DNA of 64,000 nt from Crocodylus rhombifer. Its lineage: Eukaryota; Chordata; Crocodylia; Crocodylidae. The stretch lies in NCBI GenBank assembly GCA_038503035.1, contig JAVSML010024617.1, positions 186,001-250,000 of the forward strand, in the 5' to 3' direction. Positions 11,675-22,045 of the stretch are shown one piece after another. Both the position numbers and the translations under genes were made by a program. Below the pieces are notes generated by a model. It was not told the origin of the DNA. It worked only from the letters and a program-made list of their open reading frames with translations, and ran no database searches. The first letter of the stretch is position 1. Each line of letters starts with the position of its first letter.

Positions 11675-12905
11675 TTTCATAGTTTCATAGTTTCTAGGGT
11701 CGGAAGGGACTTGAGTAGATCATCTAGTCCGACCCCCTGCCATGGCAGAAAAGAGTAGTGGGGTCAAATGACCCCAGCAAGGTATTCATCTAACCTCCTC
11801 TTAAAACCCCCCAGGGTAGGAGCCAGCACCACTTCTCTTGGAAGTTGGTTCCAGATCCTAGCCACCCTGACCGTGAAGAAGCGCTTCCTGATATCTAGCC
11901 TAAATCTACCCTCTGCCAGCTTGTGACCGTTATTCCTGGTCACTCCTGGCAGTGCTTGGGGGAACAGGGACTCCCCCAGTGCCTGCTGATCCGACTTGAC
12001 TAGTTTATAACAGGCCACTAGATCCACCCTCAGCCTTCTCTTTTGGAGGCTGAACAGGTTCAGGTCCCGTAGCCTCTCCTCATAGGGCCTGTCCTGCTGC
12101 CCTCTGATCATGCGAGTGGCCCTCCTCTGGACCCTCTCCATGATGTCTGCATCCCTCTTGAAGTGCGGTGCCCAGAACTGGACACAGTACTCCAGCTGCG
12201 GCCTGACCAGTGCCACATAGAGGGGGAGGATCACCTCTTTGGACCTGCTCGAGATGCGTCTGTGGATGCATGACAAGGTACGGTTGGCCTTCCTGACTGC
12301 CTCCCCACGCTGCCAGCCCATGTTCATCTTGGAGTCAATGATGACTCCAAGATCCTTTTCCGCCTCCGTGCTGACAAGAGGGGAGTTCCCCAACCTGTAG
12401 GTATGGTACCGGTTGTTCCTCCCCAGGTGCATCACTTTGCACTTGTCTGTCTTGAATCCTATCTTATTCTGATCTGCCCACCCTTGTAACCTGTCTAGGT
12501 CCGATTGTAGCCTGTTGCTTCCTTCTAGTGTGCCCACATCCCCCCACATCTTAGTGTCATCAGCAAATTTGAACAGGGTGCTTTTTACCCCCTCATCCAA
12601 ATCACTGATGAAGATGTTGAACACTGCGGGCCCGAAGACCGAGCCCTGCGGAACCCCACTGCCCACGTCCCTCCAGGTTGAGAAGGACCCATCCACTACC
12701 ACCCTCTGGGTGCGGCCCTCCAGCCAGTTGGCGACCCATTTGACTGTGTGGGTGTCTACACCACAGCCCCCCAGTTTCTTAATGAGAACGGGGTGAGAGA
12801 CAGTGTCGAAAGCCTTCCGGGAGTCCAGGAAGATTATGTCCACTGCTACCCCTGCATCTAATGATCTGGTGATCTGATCATAAAAGGCCACCAGGTTGGT
12901 CTGAC
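11675..12905 (-). mobile_element. CR1 LINE, 5'-truncated copy
   Basis: On the minus strand this is the 3' end of a CR1 element: reverse transcriptase to the C-terminus, a short 3' UTR with the CR1 signature complementary to GGGTCGGAAGGGAC, and a tail of an 8-bp repeat unit (TTTCATAG at 11675-11690). Homology stops at about 12905, just upstream of the block CQTNL, so the element lost its 5' end, endonuclease and ORF1. This is the usual result of incomplete reverse transcription. Confidence 0.92.
11764..12891 (-). CDS. CR1 ORF2 reverse transcriptase, C-terminal 375 codons, open
   Basis: This frame would encode the palm, thumb and C-terminal part of the CR1 polyprotein that primes reverse transcription at the target site. 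Visible motifs are FLDSRKAFDTV (residues 21-31, motif A), GVPQGSVFGP (79-88, motif B) and FADD (109-112, catalytic aspartates, the CR1 form of YxDD). The C-terminal end LDEYLAGVI is typical of the family. The first codon of the frame is not a real start; homology continues a few codons upstream to the truncation point. The absence of stops over 375 codons suggests a fairly young insertion. It cannot work alone because the endonuclease and ORF1 are missing. Confidence 0.9.
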   Translation of the reverse strand: MAFYDQITRSLDAGVAVDIIFLDSRKAFDTVSHPVLIKKLGGCGVDTHTVKWVANWLEGRTQRVVVDGSFSTWRDVGSGVPQGSVFGPAVFNIFISDLDEGVKSTLFKFADDTKMWGDVGTLEGSNRLQSDLDRLQGWADQNKIGFKTDKCKVMHLGRNNRYHTYRLGNSPLVSTEAEKDLGVIIDSKMNMGWQRGEAVRKANRTLSCIHRRISSRSKEVILPLYVALVRPQLEYCVQFWAPHFKRDADIMERVQRRATRMIRGQQDRPYEERLRDLNLFSLQKRRLRVDLVACYKLVKSDQQALGESLFPQALPGVTRNNGHKLAEGRFRLDIRKRFFTVRVARIWNQLPREVVLAPTLGGFKRRLDEYLAGVI

Positions 12906-15900
12906 AGGTGATACTATGTAATGGGAAGGAGACTCAAACCAATATTCAATTTGCATATATTCCATGTTACCCATCTATTTTAAATCATTAAAAACATTGG
13001 GACTACAACTTGTATCCCTAGGGATTCACTTTGGAAAGTAACATTGTCGCCCAGCTTCTCATTACCCATAAACACCTCTGTCTCCTTTTCAACCTAAATT
13101 GTTGCCAACAAGGAGGATGAGTGCTGAGAGGGAGGTGACACTGTAAATGTTATCAGGGTATGGGTCTGCTTGATTCAAGTGACTTCTCAGGACAGGAGAA
13201 TCAAGCAGTTTAAACCAGCAGAATATATTCATTATATTTACCAGCCTCTGAAAATGTGAAAAGGAAGGGGATGGTATGAAAATTAAGGTGATTTTAGTCC
13301 TGACACATGAAGAGGGAAAATAAAGAGCAACTGACAATCAAAATGTTCCTTCAAGTGAGCCTCAGAGCACAGAAGGATTTGGAAGTCTATCATGCATACA
13401 GTATTTTCAGGCTGTGCTAAGCAACTGCATTAACTGTGAACATCAGTTAACACAGTATATATTTAAACAGAGTTCAGAGTGTTGAGTCTTAATGGAAACT
13501 CTCTCTCAAAAAAAGCTGTTTTTTAGATTCCAAACACTGAAGGGAAAGGGCTAAGGAAATGCGGCAATGGCATTTACCTCATTTGATTTACTTGAGTTTT
13601 TCTGAGCAGCTTTATATCTCATTCAAAAAGTAAAATATGTGTTTGGGGGTGTTTTATTTAGTTTTTTAGTCTTAATTTGAGGTTTTTGGCATATCCAGAT
13701 CTTGGATACAGCTTCTTGCTTTAGAGTGAATAAAAACATGACATCATAGCACCCATGAAAGCTACTATAGGATATTTTATTGGGCACAGCTTGAAGAAGT
13801 TGGACAAGTCCAGCTGGAGTGAACAGTTACCAAATAATGAAATTCATGCAGGAATAAAAACCTGGGTAATCTAAAAGTTTGCACAGCTGTGTCTTTTTGG
13901 TAGCTCATAACGTGTCTGCTAATTTTAATACCCAACATATGGGTCTTGTATGAAAGTTCAGATTAAGACAATAACACAGCCATAACTGGCCAAGGCAACC
14001 AACCAGTGTACTCTTTGCTGCCCTTTGAAATGAATAATATAGCACAACAGTATTTTACTACTTCCCCATAGAGATTCCCCCCCACCCCCCCCACCACCAC
14101 CATCAACCTCCTGTTCACTATAGAATCAATTTGAGGACAGTACCCACGCACACAGGATACATTCATTGTCTTGGTTGAAAGAGATGCCGTTAAGTTATGG
14201 TCATATTTACAAATTGTTAGGCAGACACTGAGCACACTCGTGCTGTCTAGTGTTCTGAATAGGCTGTCAACATTCATAAAAATTGAAATGCATCCCACCT
14301 ATGAAACAACCTACCCTCCAGCCTCCCTAAAAAAGCCTAGGAAAACCTATGAATCTTTCTGGGTGTTCTAAGTTTGACCAAACCCAGCCTTTTGGCAGAG
14401 CAGCAAAGCAACTCTATTAAGTCAAGGACCATTCACTGTTCTCTCAGACCTTTTTGCTTAAAGCAAGAGGATGGTAGTTTGATTTGATCACAACTGCCTT
14501 GCGAACTAGCTGCCACTGAAGTAGTCAGAACACCGAACCATCTACTTAGGGATTTAGTGGACAAAATTAGCATTCTAATCTTCAGCTGGAAAACTGTTGG
14601 AAGCCATTTACAATGCATAGATGGGACCTGGGAGAGAATGATCATTAGTATCCATTGCAAAAAATATTTATTCTCACACAGCAATCCTTTCACTGTTGGC
14701 TTCAGTTGTTGCAGCTACTCACAAGCAAGGAGGAACCGAGTGGAGTCTACAACAATGGGTAGCTTGGACAGGTTTTCCACTATGTGATTTTCTTTTGTGC
14801 ATTCAAAAGGCATTGAAAAAAACAGTCATGCTGGTGGAATCACTGTGATGCCCAAACAATAGCTATGGTCCTAATTTTAAATAAAATGTTCTAAAGAAAA
14901 ATTATGTGACTAGGATATTTCTGTTCTAGATCAAGCCTCAGCTATGACTTTGATGCCCTGAAAGCAGTTAACAACCAGTGGAACTTAGGAATTTTTGAAG
15001 ATCACTCTAAACTCTGCACAGAGTAGCCCTTATAGCAATGTGAGTTTTTGCCTTCTTAGAACACTCTCTCCCCAGCTACATTGGGCACAGTTCAGTCAGT
15101 GCCCCGGTTTTGGTTCAGTAGTCTTAGAAAAGGTGGTCTATGAAGAATCTGTTTTAATAATTTGGACAAAGATCTACCAATTTACTCTCTTACTGCTTGA
15201 TTTCTGACAACCTATAATTTACAAAAAAAAGTTTGCATTATAAAGCAAATGCTGCTATAGTAAGTGACTATAGTGTAAATATAATTTCCTAATGTGTTCT
15301 GTGCTTTTGCCATCCTTATTTTTCTTTCTGTGCCTATTCTTTATTGGCCATTAGAACTGAATATGGAGAGTGGCCTTTATTACTTCATGCAGAAAGATAT
15401 TTCAAGCTTTGCAGTATAAATCCTGCACTATCCCTGTGCTCCTTCTCTACTGCAGCCCAGTCATCTGAATGATAAATAAGCTTATGCTGGTGTTATGGTT
15501 TAACTAGCAATGAATTTCACTATATTGCAATATTTATGAAAGCTTTTAAAAATGTGGTTAAGTGAAAGCCTTCCATGGAGCTACAGTCAATATTTCTTAA
15601 GGAGGAGGACTCTAAGCGCTGTGGAGTTTAACACTGTTTCTTGATACCTCACCTTCCTCTGCCTTTCCTCTCTTCTGATATTTTACTGAATCCAGTTATA
15701 GTGGTTGGGGGGGGTAGGTGTTTGCTTGCTTGCTTTGAGTGCTTTAGTTCTGACTATAAGACAAACAATCAGCATAGGAGCAAGGCCAAGAAACCTGAGT
15801 CACAATAATTACCATTTCCAGACCATTGCAATGTTTTTCCCATTAAATCTGTATAGCAATCATTTACAGTGTTTTACAATAGCTGAGAGAATTGTTATTT

Positions 15901-17117
15901 GACCCTATCTAATTGCAGTTCTGACTTTTTCAGGACTAGTTAGTAAACAATTTCATCCTGGAAGACTGCTGAATGGGTGCAGCAGAAAGAATATTTTGAG
16001 AAAGACAAAAGTTGAAAAACTAGTGTTCAAGAACAAGATCTTTGTTCAAATATTCACTGATTGGTACAAGCACAGGATTTGGAACTGATTCTGAATGGTA
16101 CTGTGAGCCACCTGCAAAGAATTGAGTGTTCATAGGAGTTAGAGGCTCTTCAGTAACAGCCCGAGAGTGTGTATAAAAGTTGCTTTTTTCACCATTTAAA
16201 GTGCTTTATTGGCATGACTTAACAGAAGTGCATAGCTTTACATCTTTCTGGAAGAGGGAGCTGTTCCCCGGACATGACCCTGAGTTCCCAGATGTGACCC
16301 TGAGTGCAAATGGCACAATTGGCCAACTTACCCTGGGGTAGTGCCGGAAGCATGCCACTGCCAGTAAGTCCAACCAGAAGTAACCCTGGAAATGCAAGCA
16401 GGCTCCCAGCTGCAGGCAGTCATGTGCCTGGGGGAGCCACATTTCATTGGCTCCTGGGAATTCTGGCAGGCCCAAGGAAGAGCGGGCCAAGTCACTGGAC
16501 CCCCAAACATGTGAAAGCATGGTTTCCTAGAGGAGAGCAGTGCAATTCTGTGCAGAGGCACAGAGAAAGGCCGTGGATCAATGAACGTAGGTCCCAGCCC
16601 AGGGATGAGCCTCAGGCAGCTACAGCAGAAGCCAGTGAAGAATAACCAGTGGAAACTAAATGGCCACTTGACCTACTGGTATTGTGACTGGGATACAGGT
16701 TAGGCCCTTTTGTGAGGGAAGCAGCCATTGAACCCCTCTGGGGAGCCAATGGATTGGTGCCGATGGGCCGGCGATGGTAGGGCCAAGGGAAAGTTGCCAT
16801 CAGGGAAGGCTAAAGGATTTGATAAGTCTGAGGATAATATTAATTGACAAGGCATAAATGAGAATTGACTGAGAAAAGATCCAAATGAACAGCCCTGGCA
16901 GGTGTGGTGACGACAGGGTACAGGGGAACCCTGTGAAGAGGATGAACTCCATGCTGATAGAGATATGTTCACCTTTTGCAACTTTCAGCTTCCCTTCTAC
17001 TTGTTTTACATCAAGGCATAGCAGGTGAGCCCAAAGGAAGCCAGTAAGAGTCCTCAGGGAGAGTTATGTGAAAATTTGCACTGGCTGATACCTTGTTAAA
17101 TGGGGTATAAAATTTGA
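12906..17117. other. Mostly unique AT-rich sequence, no gene seen
   Basis: Only short open frames occur. A somewhat GC-richer block at about 16200-16800 has overlapping frames up to 113 codons without recognisable domains. Its left edge (TTTAAAGTGCTTTA near 16196) resembles the inverted ends of the neighbouring 17118-18045 element, so it may be part of a related old DNA transposon. Confidence 0.4.
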
Positions 17118-18045
17118 AGTACTGTATTTTACAGCACTTTAGCAACCTACAGTGTTTTAAATAACTTCTGTAAGCTTGTCAAATTTCCAGTGATTCTACC
17201 AATATCCCATGGGTTTTTTGAGACATTCCCAGCAAAGAGGGGTCAAAAGGGAAATGCTACAAGTGTGATGCACATACACCCACACACACATGCACACACA
17301 CGCGCGCGCGCGCGCGCGCGCGCACACGCACTGAGACCCTTTGGGGATGGCAGGAACCAGACACTTGGACATGCCGTGGGTGGGGCACAAAAATACACAC
17401 ATATGTTTAGCCACACATGCACACACAACCACACATGCATGTACACCCCACACACACACACATGTATACATACACACACATGCTCCCTGCACTCGTCCCT
17501 GAGACCCTACACGCCTGGGGACCAGAGGCTTGAAGCAGGGCCAAGCAAGAGCTGCTGCCCAGCCTTGTAGCAGATGCAGTGTCCACTCCCAGCAACCAGG
17601 GAACATGCTGTGAGTGGGGTGCACACACACACATACACATGCACACACACACCCTGAGTGGCTGGGGACTATACACTTGGAGCTGGCCTGTCTTGGATGA
17701 AAGCTCCTGCCAGGCCTGTGGCAGAAGTGGTGCCCACTCTCATCGCTGGGGTGGGAGGGGAGCGGGGAGAGGGTCAGGAAGGAAGCTAAGTTATAGCCTC
17801 TCATCCCAGCTCCACCTTCTACACTGGCCACTTCTACACTGGCCTGCTGCTGTCCACAGTCACCTGCAGCCCCAGAAGGCTGCAGAGCATTCCCTTCCTC
17901 CTAGCCTGGAAAGCTCAGGGAGCTTCAGAGACCCTCCCCGCCCCACACCAAACACTGCACTTCTGTCATTTTTAAGAATGCTGTAACTTTATAGTGCTGT
18001 AAAAGGTGTTCTAAATTGCAGCACTGTAAAACATGTACAGAGCAT
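17118..18045. mobile_element. Candidate foldback DNA transposon holding a CA/CG array
   Basis: The left end GTACTGTATTTTACAGCACT resembles the reverse complement of the right end (GTACATGTTTTACAGTGCTG when read on the minus strand). The arms extend about 50 bp with gaps. No transposase is visible. The interior is the degenerate CA-rich tandem array. The transposon reading is an inference from the imperfect arms. Confidence 0.45.
17270..17700. repeat. CA/CG microsatellite and degenerate tandem array
   Basis: A (CA)n run passes into about 20 bases of alternating CG near 17301-17322 and back to CA. Related blocks follow at about 17400-17480 and 17623-17652. Between them, variants of 'CTGAGACCCT...GGGGA...CAGA..CTTG' and 'CATGC.GTG.GTGGGG' recur, so the whole is a degenerate array with units of roughly 120-180 bp. 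Minus-strand frames up to 211 codons are Cys/Val-rich translations of the repeat and not genes. Confidence 0.85.
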
Positions 18046-18484
18046 TTCAGTACACACTCCTAGATTCCCTAGAGGGAGATTTTGACTTTAGGGACAACTC
18101 AGAGCAGGGAATGGAACATAAGCTGAACAAAACTATGAGCAGCAAACAGGAGGTATTGTGACTCAAGAGTCTAAATCAGATGAAAGTTTCAAACCCCTGT
18201 TATCTCTGTGTTATCTCAGCCATTCTGGGGAACTGGGAAGAGAGGCAGATCTTCCACCCAGCCCCTGCACATCTGCTCGCAGAATGAAGAACTGGCAAGA
18301 AGACTTAGTAACTGCTACATTTCAGGACCCAAGGTCCACATGGCCCATGCAGGAATGAGGAGGAGGAGGTCCTTCCGATCCCTCCCATATTCTTAAAATA
18401 GCCCAATGAAAAATCTAGTCCTTGGACTAGGTCCTAGTGTCCGCTGCCTTGACTGAGACAGAATTGCTCCAACTCCTGCTCACT
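18046..18484. other. Unique sequence, no gene seen
   Basis: Two overlapping short plus frames (62-66 codons) lack recognisable features. Nothing else was seen. Confidence 0.4.
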
Positions 18485-19848
18485 GGGTGTCTACGTGTTC
18501 AATAATGTGCCATAGTGTTAACACTCTAATCAACTGATTAATTAATTAGCCTTCCATAATATAAGTGAAGGTAGTAGGTGGCCTGCTCTCACCAGGATAA
18601 ACCTACTGCCCACCTCTACCTGGCACTCTATCATAATTAATTGGCTAATTACCAACAAACAACACACACGGAGGGGTCGTAAATACTATGTTATGCAATG
18701 ACAAAGTAGCATCAATTAATAACCTAAGGTACAATATTAACAACAACAATATCAGTCAAACCGCAATATAAGAATGTCAATGATGAACAGCAACACAGGA
18801 GGTGCTAGGGAGCAAGATGAGCTTTCATCAGCAGCTCATTCACACCATGACAGCAACATTCACAAGCCCTTAGTGTAGCACTCAACTCCACCTGCACACA
18901 AAAAGGTAACACATACACAGAGATTTTGTCTCAACTGAGCATGCGTTCAACTCAAAAGTAGGTCACCTGTTCAAAAGTTCAACCATAAGTGATCCAGGCC
19001 AAGGGATACATTGCCCTTCAGCTCCAACAGTAGTAACCATATATTAAGTTTAGTACTTGGATAACCAAGTAGTAAATCAATGTGCAGTAACTCATGCTAC
19101 AGTGCAGTAGTGCTGGCAAATGGGTTTTTAGTGACCTTTTCTGCGCAGTAGCCTAATACTACTTCACAGTAGCATATTAGCACAGTTTGCAGTGGCGACA
19201 TGTAGAGGGTGTATGCGGGTAGTGCCAGCAGTGGTGATCAGCTGCTGGGGGACTGCCCCTAGTTAGCGATCAGCAGCTGGTTCCCCCCCCAGTATTAGGA
19301 GGCACCAGTCACCCATGACACAAAGCATAAGATGTTGGCAGGACACCTGCCCTCACTCGTCCCCCAGTCGCCTGCCTCACTGCAGAAACACACTGAGTCC
19401 TGTGGACTTTGGCCTCTCAGGTCCTCCGGACATGCACACAACCAAATATAACTGCAGCTTATGCTCTCACTCACTTAGACAGATCAAGCAGGGACAAGAC
19501 CAATCTCTCCTCCAGTCAGCCCCTCCTTTATCATCCCTACATTATCACTTGTCAATCATTCATGCATCCATGCACACGGCACCAGGCTCTCTCTCTGAAG
19601 TACAGGTGACTTTTACCTCAGAAAATTTCCATCAAAGATTTTGTCTCAACTGAGCATGTGCTCAACTCAAAAGTAGGTCACCTGTTCAACAGTTCAGATT
19701 TTGTCTCAACTGAGCATGCACTAATCAACTAATCAACTAATACTACTTCACAGTAGCATATTAGCACAGTTTTTGCCCAACACGCAAAATAACATGCAGT
19801 GTTATTAGTCTACCGCATAATTAGTGTCTCATGTAGATGTGTCCACTG
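18485..19848. mobile_element. hAT-like composite repeat with internal duplications
   Basis: The outer ends, GGTGTCTACGTG near 18485 and CATGTAGATGTGTCC near 19829-19844, form imperfect inverted repeats related to those of 3505-4005. Inside, the block starting GATTTTGTCTCAACTGAGCA occurs at about 18941, 19637 and in partial form at 19696. The block ATACTACTTCACAGTAGCAT occurs at about 19157 and 19740. A GC-rich segment (19200-19320) resembles 50830-51010. It looks like an element expanded by internal duplication or by nested related insertions. No transposase was seen. Confidence 0.6.
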
Positions 19849-21186
19849 AAAAGCAGGTGGGAGGGATGGGGGGGGGGTACATGTTAAAGTGTGCCCAATT
19901 GAATGGGAGAAAATGAGCACAGTAAAATTTCCCCAAGAATGACATTTCTACCTGAAGAGAACAGCAACATTTCAAATGGCAAGAAGAAAAGGCAGATAAA
20001 ACTAAAAGAGAATAGGAAAGACATGTGGGAAAGGGCATGAATGAAGACCTTAAGGGAGAATAATAGAATTAGGTTCAATACAGAATCCATGTACCACATC
20101 CTGCTCAGAGATGACAGTGCTACCTGTACCACAGGTAAATAGCAAAGGCTGTTTGGTTGAGGGGGGGGGGGTTGAAGATATAGAGCTATGTAACACTCAA
20201 GTATAATTACTTTTATTATTGTTATTCAGAACTTCAAACAAAAAGTCCAAGAACTGTGGTCTCAGGACAAATAGGTAGATAACTAATTCCCTAACTCCAA
20301 TAAAGAAGAAATAGGAAACAATGCAATAGATGGCAAAAAGCTTGGCAATATTATGGACACAAATGATCCTTTCAGTGTGTTGCATCTAAAATTCCTGCTT
20401 GTGAAAATATAATTGATTTAGTACCAACATAGAATTTTACTGAAACATTTATGTCAAATTAGCTAAGATTTTTTAGGTCACAAAGCAAAATGGATTACAT
20501 TTCTCAAATTAGCTTCTAATGCAAGCATTTCATAAATAAATGTTTTCTAAACTCAAAAACACCTGGTTTAGACATTTCAAACTTGCACACACTGATAATC
20601 CTGGCAAAGACTGGTGCTTTTGGTGACTTTGATTAGTACTAAAGATTTGCAGAGAGGAATTATTTAGGCTTAGAAAAACAATGGGAGTGAGGTGTGGCAA
20701 TAGTAATTGTTGCCAGACCTGACTTTAAGTACCAAAGTCATGGCAGCTAATTACCTTTACTCAAAGGATTTCACTGAGCATGAGGCAGTAGGAATATAGA
20801 AATGGCATGCTCTCCTGTAGTCTTATGTAAAAGATAGCTGAGCTTGTACAGTAAGTAATTTTCTGGACTATAAAACAGCATGATGCAAATAAGGGAACAG
20901 CCACCACTAGCTGATTACTAAAAACAGATACTGAAACTGAAGCTTCATTCTTCCATTCCTGGAAATTTACATAATGAATGGTAAAGGGACAGGTGGATAT
21001 TTCACTTACTGCAGTAAAAATATTCCTAACAGTAAGGATAGTATATCCTTTAAAGGTTGTTTTATACCAGTCTAAAACTTTCAAATGTTTTGTCTCAAGG
21101 TCAGTATCACTTACGATTAAGACATCAAAGGGATAGCTTCTCTACAGTGCACATTTTTCTTTCCATTGACTGCACTTGGCACCAAG
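19849..21186. other. Unique AT-rich sequence, no gene seen
   Basis: Short open frames up to 107 codons (20761-21084, minus) have no recognised family. A poly-G run lies at about 20161-20171. No exon or repeat is supported. Confidence 0.45.
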
Positions 21187-21610
21187 GCTAGGGATATAAA
21201 TTATACATAAACCGGTGATCAGAAACCAGTTCAAATCTGTAACACAACAGAAGTTCAGTAAACATAAACTGCTTTTAAAATGGCTGAAACCAATTTAAGA
21301 TAAACCTGGATGGATGTAGTATCAGAATTAACTGATTGAGATTAATTTTTTTTTTTGAACTTCTGTCCCAGATCCCCTCCAGATTCAAGTTAACTCAGTC
21401 CCAAGCATCCCAGGATGCTTTGCACCCCCCCAAGCACCCTCCTTCCCCACAGGATGGGCAGGCTAGGTTTGGCCCACAATATCTGTTGTAGCAAGTGATG
21501 TCTGTTCTTTTGCTTATAAGTTCAATCTTTGCAGCTCAGACTGACCTGCAAAGATTGAAGATTGAATCAATTCAGCCTCAGGTTCTTTGACTGCCTGTAC
21601 TTAGCCAGAA
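21187..21610. mobile_element. Non-autonomous DNA transposon-like repeat, copy b of three
   Basis: It aligns by eye with 1045-1503 over its length, including AACACAACAGAAGTTCAGTA, AAAATGGCTGAAACC and ACTTCTGTCCCAGATCCC, and ends at TACTTAGCC. It differs by small gaps and an oligo-T expansion near 21348. No coding capacity. Confidence 0.65.
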
Positions 21611-21688
21611 CAAAATAGACCCTTGTTAGCGCTAAAAGTTGCTTCTCTTACATAGCAGGCCTTCCTCACCTAGTGCCATTTGAATATA

Positions 21689-22043
21689 CAACAAAAGCTT
21701 TATTATCTGATACCCATGGGGAATCAGGAATGCCGGATAACAAAATATGCCGATTACCTGAGAGGCTGCCTCTCCTGCCGCATCCAGTGTGCTTCTGCCA
21801 CTCCCACCATGTAGCCACCTCTCCCACTGCGAGGGACAGGGAGGGAAGCAGAAGAGAAAGAGGAAAAGAACAGTTATTGTGAGGCTCAGCACCGGCAGGC
21901 TGCTTTGCCCCAGGCTGTGGGGGCTTGGTAAAACCAGAAGTGCCACAGTGGGCACTTCCAGTTTTGCTTTTACCTTACAAGCCAGCATGCCAGTTAATAG
22001 AGCATGCCGGCTTGTAAAGTGCCAGATAACGTGGCTTTTACTG
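21689..22043. mobile_element. Tigger/mariner-like MITE
   Basis: The left end CAACAAAAGCTTTATTATCT matches the reverse complement of the right end (CAGTAAAAGCCACGTTATCT), giving about 25-bp inverted termini. The element is flanked by TA on both sides (21687-21688 and 22044-22045), the Tc1/mariner target duplication. The terminal motif fits pogo/Tigger-type elements. At 355 bp it has no transposase; the minus frame 21632-22063 crosses it by chance. Confidence 0.82.
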
Positions 22044-22045
22044 TA

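Noticed and set aside
17196..17831. 211-codon minus frame rich in Cys and Val
   Set aside because: It is a translation of CA/GT and CG repeats.
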